DNA from: Erythrobacteraceae bacterium Alg239-R51
GTDB taxonomy: Bacteria; Pseudomonadota; Alphaproteobacteria; Sphingomonadales; Sphingomonadaceae
Reading direction: 5' to 3'
Assembly: GCA_947331495.1 (NCBI GenBank)
Contig: CAMZOI010000001.1
Coordinates: forward strand, 620,001 to 684,000
DNA: 64,000 nt
Position 1 is the first letter of the stretch; the number at the start of each line of letters is the position of its first letter. The notes below the pieces were generated by a model. It ran no database searches and had not been told where the DNA came from. It was given only the letters and a program-made list of their open reading frames with translations. The position numbers were made by a program, and so were the translations under genes. Shown in pieces: positions 42,784 through 51,805 of the stretch.

Positions 42784-43764
42784 TTGAACGTCTACATCGC
42801 CAACTTCGGTCGCGAAAACTACGAATGGCCGCGCTGCCTTGCCGGAAACTATGTCGCCACGATGCAGGACGAACGGCTGCACGCCTACTGGGCGGCGGGC
42901 GACAGGGACGGCTATATCGAGCGGACCTTGATCCACCTGAAGACCGCTAAGGGTGTTACCCCGGTAAAGTCCACTGCCAGCCGTTGGTACAATCTGGGTA
43001 CGATCATCATGGAAAGCAGCGGCGATCTGTGGATCCATCGGCACGAGGACCGCATCTGGTGGACGGTGACAGAGGATGAGGAGGGATTGATCGATCTCGA
43101 ACCAGATCCCAAACCCGCACCATGGGGATCGCGCGAGGTTTATTTCTACCGGAAACCTTGTCGTCCATGGTCATCGATCGACCAACTCGGCAGGCCGCTG
43201 AGGTGGAGCGCGGTGCATTGCAAGGCGCACGACTTCCTCGCGACGGAAGCTACCTTGCAGAAGCTCGGCGTCGATTACGCCGAATATGCGCGATCCCTGG
43301 TGAAGGGGGACGATCTTTCCGAATGGCATCGCCGATCCGATTGGATCGCGAAGACCGAAAGAGGGCGCCGATCCATGCCGGTCATCTTCGGCGACGCTCG
43401 AGCGAAGACCTTCCTGCAGATGGTCATGCGCGCGGAAGACACTGCGAGAAGGGCCAATGGGCAGATTGTCGAGCGGCGCGTGAAGAACAAGGAATTCCGG
43501 CTCGGCACGCGGATGGAAGCAGAGCGCTACCTGGAGGAGTTGTTCGAGGCACAGGAAGGATTGTGCGCCCTGTCCGGCCTGCAGCTTCAGTGGATCGGCG
43601 GCGATGATCCCCAATTGTGTTGTTCGCTCGATCGCATCGACAGCGATGGTCATTACGAGAAGGGAAATCTCCAGATCGTCTGCAATTTCATCAACCGGTG
43701 GAAATCGGATGGCGACAACGCGGAGTTCAGCCGGCTCATCGCCGCTGTACGGGAAACCGTATGA
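42784..43764 (+). CDS. HNH endonuclease-like protein, 326 aa
   Basis: The C-terminal 90 residues have an HNH-type core: EAQEGLCALSGLQL, then LDRIDSDGHYEKGNLQIVCNFINRWKS, where the LDRID and GNLQ...N positions are typical of HNH nucleases in restriction systems. The N-terminal part (NVYIANFGRENYEWPRCL) looks like a recognition or regulatory domain. The TTG at 42784 has GAGGAG 10 bases ahead and fits the change to gene-like sequence; longer versions of the frame are arginine-rich nonsense. Overlaps the next gene by 4 bp. Probably a restriction enzyme. Confidence 0.75.
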   Translation: MNVYIANFGRENYEWPRCLAGNYVATMQDERLHAYWAAGDRDGYIERTLIHLKTAKGVTPVKSTASRWYNLGTIIMESSGDLWIHRHEDRIWWTVTEDEEGLIDLEPDPKPAPWGSREVYFYRKPCRPWSSIDQLGRPLRWSAVHCKAHDFLATEATLQKLGVDYAEYARSLVKGDDLSEWHRRSDWIAKTERGRRSMPVIFGDARAKTFLQMVMRAEDTARRANGQIVERRVKNKEFRLGTRMEAERYLEELFEAQEGLCALSGLQLQWIGGDDPQLCCSLDRIDSDGHYEKGNLQIVCNFINRWKSDGDNAEFSRLIAAVRETV

Positions 43765-44954
43765 GCAGCCTGCTCGTCGATCTCTTCAAGTACCGGAGCC
43801 GTGAGAAGCGGGAAGCCATGGAGGACTGGCTGACCGAATGCGTTGCGGCGGTGCTGCGCACGTTGCCGAACGATAGGTTCGCGGCAGTCCTGGAGGCCAT
43901 CACCGGACAGGACTGTTCAGGACTTCTCGAGGCAGGAGCCGTACCGCATGTCGCGACGCAGTTCGTTATCGCAAAGGAGATCGCTGACGCGATCGACGGG
44001 CCGGAAGCGGATGCCCGGAAGGTCGGAGTGCAGCGTCCCGACATGATGATAAGCATCGACGGAAGTCCATGGCTCGTCTTCGAGAACAAGGTCGTTCATC
44101 ACGTCGATCACGATCGCTCGACAGACCCGCGCTATGCCTCGCAGATGGAACGGTACGGTGTCTGGCTGCAAGCGCAAGAGCACGAGATGAGTGGTTTGTC
44201 CAAAGCCTTGGTATTTGTGACCCACTTCACGCCCGTGCCGCCGGGTTACACATCGCCCCGCCCGGCCCAGCCGGGCTTCTCAGGGCTCGATCGACATGTC
44301 GCGACGTGGGGTTCACTGTCACGCATCTTCATCGAAGCCACAACGGACCTCGCGCCGGACTCACATCCGCGAGCCCTGATCAACGCTTTCGCAGAATTTC
44401 TGGAGGAACATGGAATGTCCGATGAATATCCCGCAAGTCAGGACGTGGCGCTGCTGGGTCTCCAGATCGGCTCGACGGATCGACTGAAGAAGCTCGTCGA
44501 TGACATGTTTGTCCGGATCCAGGATATCGGACGATGGAACGGGAACACCGTCTGGGCCGAGGCGGATGTCGAATTCGGCCGGTTCAACACCTACCGTTGG
44601 GTCCATCTGGATGAAGGGTGGCCCGAGAATTGCTTTCTCAACACGGGTCTCTGGTTCCCGGACAGTCCCAACCAGCTTTATCGGGACACGATCGACGAAG
44701 CTCTGGCGGAGCCCGGAAAGCAACCGATATCGTCCGCGCCCAAGGTCTTCCTGCAACTGGCGCACGAGGACATCGAGATGTTCCGGGCGGGTGGACTTCC
44801 GGGATCTGAATGGCACAGACCCGTGAGCGACTTCTTCGTCTTCCGTGACTATGACAGCTTCCACGGGGACCCCGCTGCGCGTGCGGTGGCGATATTCGCT
44901 TGGCTGGATGAGCGCGTCGAGGAGCTCCGGCGGTTTCTTCAACGTCCCCGATAG
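43761..44954 (+). CDS. PD-(D/E)XK nuclease superfamily protein, 397 aa
   Basis: The nuclease core is RPDMMISIDGSPWLVFENKVVHHVD (about residues 92-116), giving D...ExK, preceded by a helical region with TQFVIAKEIADAI. The remainder, from about 210, is not recognised but has ordered-looking alpha/beta content (WVHLDEGWPENCFLNTGLWFPD). The ATGA overlap with the HNH gene shows a two-gene operon with two different nuclease folds. Convergent with the serine recombinase gene, 7 bp away. Confidence 0.78.
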   Translation: MSSLLVDLFKYRSREKREAMEDWLTECVAAVLRTLPNDRFAAVLEAITGQDCSGLLEAGAVPHVATQFVIAKEIADAIDGPEADARKVGVQRPDMMISIDGSPWLVFENKVVHHVDHDRSTDPRYASQMERYGVWLQAQEHEMSGLSKALVFVTHFTPVPPGYTSPRPAQPGFSGLDRHVATWGSLSRIFIEATTDLAPDSHPRALINAFAEFLEEHGMSDEYPASQDVALLGLQIGSTDRLKKLVDDMFVRIQDIGRWNGNTVWAEADVEFGRFNTYRWVHLDEGWPENCFLNTGLWFPDSPNQLYRDTIDEALAEPGKQPISSAPKVFLQLAHEDIEMFRAGGLPGSEWHRPVSDFFVFRDYDSFHGDPAARAVAIFAWLDERVEELRRFLQRPR

Positions 44955-44961
44955 AGCCTGC

Positions 44962-46578
44962 TCAGGCGTGAGAGGTCCGTTCGTCGTCGATATCACACAT
45001 CGACCATTCGGTACTGCGGTTCACTTCGTCGTAGTGAATGCTGATCACCCGCTCGCCCGCCACTTCCATCTCCACGCCCAGCGGATCGGGGCCGTGGAAC
45101 GTGAGCCGATCGATGAGTGCGTGGGTCGCTGCCATGACCTTCGACCTGGCCTCGAACCTTGTCTTCTCGTCCTCGTGATTTAGCGAGGACCATAGTTCAC
45201 CCACGCGCCTCTGATGTTCTTCGGCGCTGGGGGCGTGCACCAGTTCGAGCAGGCGTTCCCGAGCATCGTCGAGCTCATCGCCGGCCTTGTCGGCGATCGT
45301 GGCAAGTTCGGTCCAGAGGGTCTTCGCTTCGCTCCTGTTAGTCTCCACCGCTAGCCGCAGAGCTGAATCTGCTCGCGTCTTCGCGACATCCCAGAGCCGT
45401 TCAAGTCGAGCGACTTCGATTTCGATTTCGCGGACTTCGGATTGTGGAGCCGAATCGTGATCTTGAAGAGCCTCGTGGATTATTGGAGCGAGGATCCCCT
45501 CTTCCCAGATCGCATAATTGAAGTGGAAGCCGTTGGAGCATCCCATGCCGCGCTGATAACCGTCGCATACGAGGTAGTCCTCGTTGACCCACGAGCCGTC
45601 GGCACGCTGCTTTCTTCCCTTGCCACGGAAGGTCATCTTGCACCCGCATGTCCCGCATCGAGCAAGGCCGGAGAAGACGTTCACCAACCTGCGGCCGCGC
45701 CCTGTGTAGCGGCGAGTTCGTTCGCGCATCGCGGCGCTGGCTCGCTTGTGCAGGTCGGCATCTACGACGCTCGGATAATAGCCGAGGACGACATCGCCGG
45801 TAACCTGTCGCTTAGAGCCCCGCGCCTTGCGGGCGAGATGCAACTCACCGACGACTGCGGGATTGCGGAGGATCTTCTGCACGTAGCTGGCATGCCATGC
45901 ACCCGATCGGCCGAAGGTCGGAACGCCGTCCAGGTTCAGATTCTTGGCGATATGCTGCTTTCCGAAGCCGGCGGCCGTCTCCTCGAAGATGCGTCGGACT
46001 ATGGCGGCCCGTTCCGGTATCGGGATAAACACCGGGGGCGAACCCACGACATCGAGCCAAGCAGGTGCTCGGCGGGTCATGACGAACTTTTCGCCCGCAT
46101 TCAGGCGACGACGCTTGGAAGCCCACGCCGCAGAGAGCCGCTGGCTCTTCTTCTCGCTTTCCTCGTGGCTGAGCTGCGCCTTCACGACGACTTCGATGAT
46201 GGAAGCCATATCGAAGTTGCCCTTGCTGTATCGCCGGGCTCCATCGACAGTCGCGAGTATCACGCCCGCCTCCGTCAGGTTCATCATCCACATGAAGACC
46301 CGACCGGGCTCCTGGCGGGATAGGCGATCGAGCTTTTCGACCAACAGCACCACCCCATCGGGGTAGCGTCCGGCCTCGACGTCTTGCACAAATCCACCTA
46401 GGGAACCAGTCGATGCGTGCTCTCCCTTGAAGGCGCTGATCCCGTCGTCGACAAGTTCTTCGAGGACAGTCCAGCCCTGTTCAAGCGCATGGCGCCGACA
46501 ATCCTCTCTCTGACGCTCGAGAGTCGAACCCTTACCCTGCTCAGAACTCGACCAGCGGATGTAGATGACGCAGTCCAT
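44962..46578 (-). CDS. Large serine recombinase / integrase, 538 aa
   Basis: Site-specific integrase. The catalytic domain starts VIYIRWSSSEQGKGST with the nucleophilic serine among residues 10-12. LVEKLDRLSRQEPGR follows near 80-95. A recombinase domain comes next, then a zinc ribbon (RCGTCGCKMTF...CDGYQRGMGC) near 310-350, and finally a coiled-coil motif of charged heptads. The start lies 46 bp from the break in comM, the standard place for an integrase next to its attachment site, so this is the likely enzyme that inserted the island. Confidence 0.9.
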   Translation of the reverse strand: MDCVIYIRWSSSEQGKGSTLERQREDCRRHALEQGWTVLEELVDDGISAFKGEHASTGSLGGFVQDVEAGRYPDGVVLLVEKLDRLSRQEPGRVFMWMMNLTEAGVILATVDGARRYSKGNFDMASIIEVVVKAQLSHEESEKKSQRLSAAWASKRRRLNAGEKFVMTRRAPAWLDVVGSPPVFIPIPERAAIVRRIFEETAAGFGKQHIAKNLNLDGVPTFGRSGAWHASYVQKILRNPAVVGELHLARKARGSKRQVTGDVVLGYYPSVVDADLHKRASAAMRERTRRYTGRGRRLVNVFSGLARCGTCGCKMTFRGKGRKQRADGSWVNEDYLVCDGYQRGMGCSNGFHFNYAIWEEGILAPIIHEALQDHDSAPQSEVREIEIEVARLERLWDVAKTRADSALRLAVETNRSEAKTLWTELATIADKAGDELDDARERLLELVHAPSAEEHQRRVGELWSSLNHEDEKTRFEARSKVMAATHALIDRLTFHGPDPLGVEMEVAGERVISIHYDEVNRSTEWSMCDIDDERTSHA

Positions 46579-46610
46579 GTGCCTCTGACTTATCGAAATC
46601 GTCGATTGAA

Positions 46611-46641
46611 GTGTAGGGCTATCTTATCTGAGCAGGTTGTG
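46611..46641. other. Right attachment site (attR-like) at the island/comM junction
   Basis: GTGTAGGGCTATCTTATCT (46611-46629) belongs to the island; GAGCAGGTTGTG (46630-46641) belongs to comM. The same 12 bp opens both 24-bp repeats at 6041 and 14360, whose other end is CTACAC, the inverse of GTGTAG. Joined, the arms would make an attP of about 42 bp with inverted ends. Confidence 0.65.
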
Positions 46642-47349
46642 CGCGCCAGCAGCGGCGATCTCCAACGCGCGCTTCGCGGTTTCCTGACCCTTGACCTGTT
46701 TCAGATTTCCGCCCGTCGCGGTGCTTTCGACGATCCCCGGTTCGGGGTCGGCCAGGCGTTGTGTTCCCTTCAGGTGGTTGAGCAGGCTGGCGAGGTCCGG
46801 AGCAGCGACCACGGGCACCTCGCTGGCCCAACGTGCTTCGGAACCCTGAGCCCTCGGACAAATCAGCCCGATCTCCTGCTCGCTTGCATGCATCGCTGCC
46901 AGCAATACGCCGGGTGAAGGAACCACGCGTGCATCCAGCGCCAGTTCGCCAACTGCGATCCAGTCGCCCAACTGTTCGGCGTCGGTCACGCCCATCGCCG
47001 CGAGCAGCGCCAATGCGATCGGCAAGTCGTAGTGCGAACCTTCCTTCGGCAGATCGGCGGGCGAAAGATTGATGGTGATCCGCTTGGGCGGCAATGCAAG
47101 GCCCATGGCGGACAGAGCGGCGCGCACCCGCTCCTTGCTTTCGCCCACGGCCTTGTCGGCCAACCCGACGATGTTGAATTTCGGCAGTCCCGGCGCGACC
47201 GAGCATTGCACTTCCACCCCGCGCGCTTCGAGGCCGAGATAAGCGACCGTTCTGACTAGTGCGACCAGAGCTAACCCCCACCCCTGCGTGTTCGACCGCC
47301 GGTGATGACGGCCCGCCTTCATTTTGTCGAGAGGAAAGCCGGTTTCCAT
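46624..47349 (-). pseudogene. comM: comM (YifB, Mg-chelatase-like) N-terminal half, interrupted by the island
   Basis: ComM is a hexameric helicase that helps integrate incoming DNA in natural transformation. The visible 241 residues match its N-terminal half: RTVAYLGLEARGVEVQC, APGLPKFNIVGLADKAVGES, INLSPADLPKEGSHYDLPIAL and VKGQETAKRALEIAAAGAHNLL. After HNLL the family has MIGPPGSGKS (Walker A), but here the frame reads R-stop. So the ATPase domain is cut off exactly before the P-loop. The remaining half is not in this window. The true start is uncertain, since the first 25 residues are not family-like. Confidence 0.92.
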
Positions 47350-47432
47350 TCGACGCGCGCGGGAATGGTAAACGGGCGGTTAGGCATAGACGTTGAGGAC
47401 CTTAAAACTCCTCCTGTCGCATCACGTGCGCC

Positions 47433-48287
47433 GTGGCCCGCATTGCCTCTTCTCTTCTAGGCCTTCTCGCATGCCTGATTGCAACGCCAGTGGCCGCGCA
47501 GTCCCTTTCGCTGGTGGCGATGCCGGTCGTTTTCGTATCGAAGCCGGTGGTGCAGCAAACCCATCAGGCTCGTCTCGTGATTTCCGCCGGACAGGATCTC
47601 GAACGAAAGTCAGATCTTGCAGCGGTCCGGCCCCAAACCTTCAATCCGGGCACCTTGCCAGTCTGGAAGCCCCGGACATTCATCGATCGCCGGCCGCGTG
47701 ACTACAATCGCGGGTTGGCGCAATATGGGCCGTTCCTTGTGCTCGATGCGCGAACCGTCGCGCTGGTAGACGAAACCGATATCGCCACGCCTGCTGCGTT
47801 TCGCGCAATGATGCGCGACTTCCCCGGCCTGCGTCAGATCGACATGGTCGAATGTCCCGGCACGCGAGACGATCTGGCGAACATGAGAGTGGGGCGCATG
47901 ATCCGCGATGCGGGGATGGTAACGCGGGTGCCGGCGATCGGATCGGTGCGGTCGGGCGCGGTCGAACTGTTTCTGGCCGGTGTAGAACGCGATATCGCCG
48001 ACGGAGCCGAATTTGCCGTTCATAGCTGGATGGACGAATATGGGCGTGAAGCGGCCGATTTCGCACCCGATGCGCCTGAGAATCGGCAATATGTCGATTA
48101 TTATCGCGAGATGGGCATGAGCGAGAGCCAGGCGCGCGCGTTCTATGACTTCACCAATTCGGTCCCGCACGCCCGCGCCTTGTGGCTCGAGGCTCGCGAC
48201 ATGCGCCGCTGGGCGCGTCCTGTTGCGCCGAACCGTCCGGTGCGGCAATCCATACGTGAAGTGCCCGAGCCAGCCATGAAGCTATGA
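47433..48287 (+). CDS. Exported ClpP/COG3904-like protein, 284 aa
   Basis: Secreted protein with a signal peptide ending TPVAAQ (residues 18-23), from a GTG start. From about residue 105 it resembles ClpP-fold periplasmic proteins: LRQIDMVECPGTRDDLANMRVGRMIRDAGMVTRVPAIG, then SVRSGAVELFLAGVERDIADGAEFAVHSW. The serine of RSGA sits where SAC-type catalytic serines occur and the VHSW histidine is in place. Whether it is an active protease is open. Alone between comM and rpmH. Confidence 0.7.
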   Translation: MARIASSLLGLLACLIATPVAAQSLSLVAMPVVFVSKPVVQQTHQARLVISAGQDLERKSDLAAVRPQTFNPGTLPVWKPRTFIDRRPRDYNRGLAQYGPFLVLDARTVALVDETDIATPAAFRAMMRDFPGLRQIDMVECPGTRDDLANMRVGRMIRDAGMVTRVPAIGSVRSGAVELFLAGVERDIADGAEFAVHSWMDEYGREAADFAPDAPENRQYVDYYREMGMSESQARAFYDFTNSVPHARALWLEARDMRRWARPVAPNRPVRQSIREVPEPAMKL

Positions 48288-48294
48288 CTTTCTC

Positions 48295-48323
48295 TTGACC
48301 CGTCTACGCGTGCCGGGTATGCG
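48295..48323 (+). promoter_or_regulatory. Probable promoter of the rpmH operon
   Basis: TTGACC (48295-48300) and TATGCG (48318-48323) are 17 bp apart, the ideal sigma-70 spacing, about 95 bp upstream of rpmH. The -10 is imperfect. Confidence 0.5.
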
Positions 48324-48418
48324 CGCGTCCACCAGAGCGGTCACCCCTTTCGTGGGCCCTTTTTGTTGGCGGCTCGGTCTGCCACACCGATAGATTAGAT
48401 TTAGCAAGGACACTTCCG

Positions 48419-48553
48419 ATGAAGCGGACTTTCCAGCCTTCGAACCTCGTGCGCCAGCGTCGCCACGGTTTCTTCGCCCGCAAGGCGACTCCCGGCGGCC
48501 GCAAGGTCCTGCGGGCTCGTCGCAAGCGCGGCCGCAAGAACCTCTGCGCCTGA
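48419..48553 (+). CDS. rpmH: 50S ribosomal protein L34
   Basis: 44-residue ribosomal protein, too short for many gene lists. Sequence [20 protein letters not shown] at the start and [12 protein letters not shown] at the end is the standard alphaproteobacterial L34. AAGGA lies a few bases ahead of the ATG. First gene of the conserved rpmH-rnpA-yidD-yidC-engB block. Confidence 0.97.
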   Translation: MKRTFQPSNLVRQRRHGFFARKATPGGRKVLRARRKRGRKNLCA

Positions 48554-48641
48554 TTCGATCCGCTGCGCGTGGCGCGGCGAATCGATACAAATGCGAATGC
48601 GCGGGCTCCCTTGCGGGGGCCCGTTCGCATATGTAGCCCGG

Positions 48642-49025
48642 ATGAAACGCGACCTGTCTGTTATCCGCAAGCGCAGCGATTTTCTCGCGGCGAATCGCGG
48701 GCTGCGGGTTGCCCGCCCGGGCTTCGTTCTGCTGGCGAATCCCAATGTCGGGCAGGGCATGCGCTATGGCATCACGGTGACCAAGAGGATGGGGAATGCG
48801 GTGCTTCGCAACCGGATGAAGCGCCGGTTCCGCGAATTGCTGTGGGAAGCATTGCCGGCAAAGGGCCTGTCCGATCACGACCATATCCTGATCGGCCGCG
48901 AAGGCGGGATCGAGCGGGATTTCGCCAAGCTGCGCGAGGAACTCGATCAAGCCCTGCTGCGCGCCGCGCAAGGCCAGGGGGACCGCCCACGTCCGCCGCG
49001 CCGCCGCCGGAGTCGCCGCGCATGA
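48642..49025 (+). CDS. rnpA: Ribonuclease P protein component
   Basis: Protein subunit of RNase P, which trims the 5' ends of tRNAs. Reads [20 protein letters not shown], then [28 protein letters not shown], the RNR signature. The ATG at 48642 was chosen over an upstream frame start at 48591 because the family begins this way. The C-terminus is arginine-rich. It overlaps yidD by 4 bp. Confidence 0.95.
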   Translation: MKRDLSVIRKRSDFLAANRGLRVARPGFVLLANPNVGQGMRYGITVTKRMGNAVLRNRMKRRFRELLWEALPAKGLSDHDHILIGREGGIERDFAKLREELDQALLRAAQGQGDRPRPPRRRRSRRA

Positions 49026-49231
49026 AACATCTCCTCATCTTCATCGCCCGCGCCTGGCAGTTGGGACCGAGCCGCATTCTTCCGCCAAGCTGCCGGTTCA
49101 CGCCCTCATGCAGCCAGTATGCTATCGAAGCCTTGGGGAAACACGGCGCGATCAAGGGTGGATGGATGGCGACGAAGCGTATACTGCGCTGCCAACCCTG
49201 GGGTGGACATGGCCATGATCCAGTGCCGTGA
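49022..49231 (+). CDS. yidD: Membrane protein insertion efficiency factor YidD
   Basis: Small accessory protein of YidC-mediated membrane insertion. 69 residues with [19 protein letters not shown] and [23 protein letters not shown], the family cysteine pattern and ending. ATG 49022 overlaps the rnpA stop (ATGA). Confidence 0.96.
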   Translation: MKHLLIFIARAWQLGPSRILPPSCRFTPSCSQYAIEALGKHGAIKGGWMATKRILRCQPWGGHGHDPVP

Positions 49232-49299
49232 TGGCACTGTCTTGAATGCCTAATACACCTGCCTTACACTCTATCTGACGATTTACGACAGGACCGATC

Positions 49300-51057
49300 T
49301 TGGACAATCAGCGCAACCTGATCCTGGCCATCGCGCTTTCCTTTCTGCTGCTGATCGGCTGGCAGTACGCGATGGACTATTTCTATCCGCAGCCCGAAGG
49401 CGTTGCGATCACCGAGGAAAAGGTCGACACGCCGGCTGAACAGGCGGCGGCGGCAGAGGGCACGTTGACGACCGGTATTCCGGTGACCGAGCGGGTCGAT
49501 CTCGACACTGCCCTGGCATCGCCCGACCGCGTGCGGATCGACTCGCCCAAGGTGGCAGGATCGATCAATCTGGTCGGCGCAGTGGTCGACGATGTCGTAT
49601 TGAAGGATTACGACGACAGCACCGCCGAAGACAGTGGCCCGGTCCGTATCTTCACCCCCCGAGGCACCGATACGCAGCAATTCGCGCAATTCGGCTGGGT
49701 CGGCTCGAACATATCCGTACCCGATGCGCGCACGGTGTGGGAATCTTCGGGCGATGTGCTGGCTCAGGGCAGTCCGGTAACCTTGACCCATGACAGCGGC
49801 GAAGGCCTTCAGTTCGAGATTACCTACGCGATCGACGAAAACTACATGATGACCGTCGAGCAGAGCGTGGCCAACACCGGAAGCGCCCCGGTGGTCGTCC
49901 AGCCTTTCGGACTGGTTAACCGCACTAGCACCACGGCCAGCGACGATTTCTTCATCGCCCATTCCGGCCCGATCGGCGTGTTCGGGGATAGCGCGAATTA
50001 CGATTACGATTACGATGACGTGGACGATGCCGGTCGCGTCACACCCGAAGGTCGGCCGAGCTGGGTCGGCTTTACCGACATCTACTGGTTGGCTGCGCTG
50101 GTTCCGCAGGACGGTGCCGCCCCCGAAGCCACCTTCCGCGCGCTGGGCGACCAGACCTATCGCGCCGACATGATCTACGATCCGGTCACGATCCCGGCAG
50201 GGCAGGAATATACCACCACATCGCGCCTGTTCGCTGGTGCCAAGGACAGCCGCATTCTCGATAGTTATGAGGATGCCGGCTTGCAGAAGTTCGGTCTCGC
50301 CATCGACTGGGGCTGGTTCCGCTGGTTCGAAAAACCGCTGCTGTGGCTGCTGCGGACGATTTACGACGTAGTCGGCAATTTCGGCGTGGCGATCATCATC
50401 CTGACCCTGATCGTGCGCGGGCTGATGTTCCCGATCGCTCAGAAGGGCTTTGCCAGCATGGCAGAGATGAAGGCGATCCAGCCGAAGATGAAGGCGCTGC
50501 AAGAAAAGCACAAAGACGACAAGCAGAAGCAGCAGCAGGAGGTCATGGCCCTGTACAAGAAGGAAGGCGTCAATCCGCTGGCGGGCTGCCTGCCGATGCT
50601 GTTGCAGATTCCGATCTTCTTCGCGCTCTACAAGGTGCTCTACCTCGCCATCGAGATGCGCCACCGAAACTTCCTATGGATCGAGGACCTGTCCGCGCCC
50701 GATCCGGCGAACCTTGCCAACGCCCTCTCCCTGGTCGGGATCGACGTGCCGCAATTCCTGATGATCGTGTTCGGTATCGGCGTGCTTGCCGTGCTGCTCG
50801 GCTTCACCATGTGGTTGACCTTCAAGCTCAATCCCAGTGGAATGGACCCGATCCAGCAGCAGATCTTCAACATCATGCCATGGATCTTGATGTTCGTGAT
50901 GGCGCCGTTTGCCGCGGGCTTGCTGATCTACTGGGTCACATCCAACATCCTCACGCTGGCGCAGCAGAAATATCTCTACTCCAAGCATCCGCAGTTGAAG
51001 GCGCTGGCCGAAGAAGAGCGCGCCCGTAAGGCGGAAGAAGCGGCGAAGGCGTCGTGA
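49300..51057 (+). CDS. yidC: Membrane protein insertase YidC
   Basis: Inserts and folds inner-membrane proteins, alone or with Sec. Begins with TTG (MDNQRNLILAIALSFLLLIGWQYAMDYF, first membrane helix), then a large periplasmic domain (about 60-350). Conserved C-terminal helices follow: VGNFGVAIIILTLIVRGLMFPIAQKGFASMAEMK, the KKEGVNPLAGCLPMLLQIPIFFALYKVL signature, and LIYWVTSNILTLAQQ. 585 residues, the length usual for Gram-negative YidC. Overlaps engB by 4 bp. Confidence 0.97.
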   Translation: MDNQRNLILAIALSFLLLIGWQYAMDYFYPQPEGVAITEEKVDTPAEQAAAAEGTLTTGIPVTERVDLDTALASPDRVRIDSPKVAGSINLVGAVVDDVVLKDYDDSTAEDSGPVRIFTPRGTDTQQFAQFGWVGSNISVPDARTVWESSGDVLAQGSPVTLTHDSGEGLQFEITYAIDENYMMTVEQSVANTGSAPVVVQPFGLVNRTSTTASDDFFIAHSGPIGVFGDSANYDYDYDDVDDAGRVTPEGRPSWVGFTDIYWLAALVPQDGAAPEATFRALGDQTYRADMIYDPVTIPAGQEYTTTSRLFAGAKDSRILDSYEDAGLQKFGLAIDWGWFRWFEKPLLWLLRTIYDVVGNFGVAIIILTLIVRGLMFPIAQKGFASMAEMKAIQPKMKALQEKHKDDKQKQQQEVMALYKKEGVNPLAGCLPMLLQIPIFFALYKVLYLAIEMRHRNFLWIEDLSAPDPANLANALSLVGIDVPQFLMIVFGIGVLAVLLGFTMWLTFKLNPSGMDPIQQQIFNIMPWILMFVMAPFAAGLLIYWVTSNILTLAQQKYLYSKHPQLKALAEEERARKAEEAAKAS

Positions 51058-51707
51058 CCGAACAGGAAGATGCCGGTCGGGCCGCGCTCGAACGGCGCGC
51101 GAGCAAGCTGTTTTCGGGGCGGGTCGAATTTCTGTTGTCGGCCCCGCAGCTCAAGTTCCTGCCCGAACCCGACGTCCCCGAAATCGCGTTTTGCGGACGC
51201 TCGAACGTCGGCAAGAGCACGCTGCTAAATGCGATAACGGGGCGCAGGTCGATCGCGCGTGCCTCGGTGACGCCGGGCCGGACGCAGGAACTGAATTTCT
51301 TCGAGGTCGGCGAACCCACATTGTTCCGGCTGGTCGATATGCCCGGCTACGGTTTTGCCAAGGCTCCGGTGAAAGTGGTCGAGCGGTGGAAGAGCCTGGT
51401 CAAGACCTATCTGCGCGGCCGCCCGGTGCTCGAACGTACGCTGGTGCTGGTCGATGCGCGCCATGGCCTCAAGGATGTCGACCGCGAAATGATGACCATG
51501 CTCGACGAAGCAGCGGTCGGCTATCGGATGGTCCTCACCAAGGCGGACAAGATCAAGGCGAGCGAGCTGGCAAAGGTCGTCGCCGCGACCGAAGCCGAAG
51601 CGAAAAAGCACGTCGCCGCTTTTCCGGTCCTCCACGTGACAAGCGCGGAAAAGGGTATGGGCATCCCCGAACTGCGTGCAGCGGTGCTGGCCGATACCGG
51701 CGTATAG
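51054..51707 (+). CDS. engB: Ribosome biogenesis GTP-binding protein EngB/YihA
   Basis: Essential GTPase in large-subunit assembly. G1 GRSNVGKST, G2 region with TPGRTQELNFF, G3 DMPGYGFAKAP, G4 TKADKIK and G5 TSAEKG are all present in 217 residues. The GTG start overlaps the yidC stop (GTGA), so it is translationally coupled. Confidence 0.96.
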   Translation: MTEQEDAGRAALERRASKLFSGRVEFLLSAPQLKFLPEPDVPEIAFCGRSNVGKSTLLNAITGRRSIARASVTPGRTQELNFFEVGEPTLFRLVDMPGYGFAKAPVKVVERWKSLVKTYLRGRPVLERTLVLVDARHGLKDVDREMMTMLDEAAVGYRMVLTKADKIKASELAKVVAATEAEAKKHVAAFPVLHVTSAEKGMGIPELRAAVLADTGV

Positions 51708-51805
51708 AAAATATCCGATTTTCGATCACCGGCGATGTTCGTGGGATGACCGAGACTGGTGGGGCGGACGCTCAATACGGCAAATCGGATAGGTCGATAG
51801 CTCGC

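Larger units (their letters stand above)
14360..46641. mobile_element. Putative 32-kb genomic island ending in comM
   Basis: The right boundary is clear: comM coding sequence stops at the GAGCAGGTTGTG core (46630-46641), and the serine recombinase gene begins 46 bp further in. The left boundary is set at 14360 because that repeat supplies a right arm (ending CTACAC, 14377-14382) which, joined with the arm starting GTGTAG at 46611, would recreate an attP-like dyad. The 6041 copy would serve equally well and would make the island 40.6 kb. Cargo is mostly nuclease, restriction and regulatory genes. Confidence 0.55.

Noticed and set aside
45442-46323. 293-codon plus-strand frame
   Set aside because: Antisense to the serine recombinase, which has catalytic and zinc-ribbon motifs.
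49264-50664. 466-codon open frame antisense to yidC
   Set aside because: yidC is unmistakable on the other strand.
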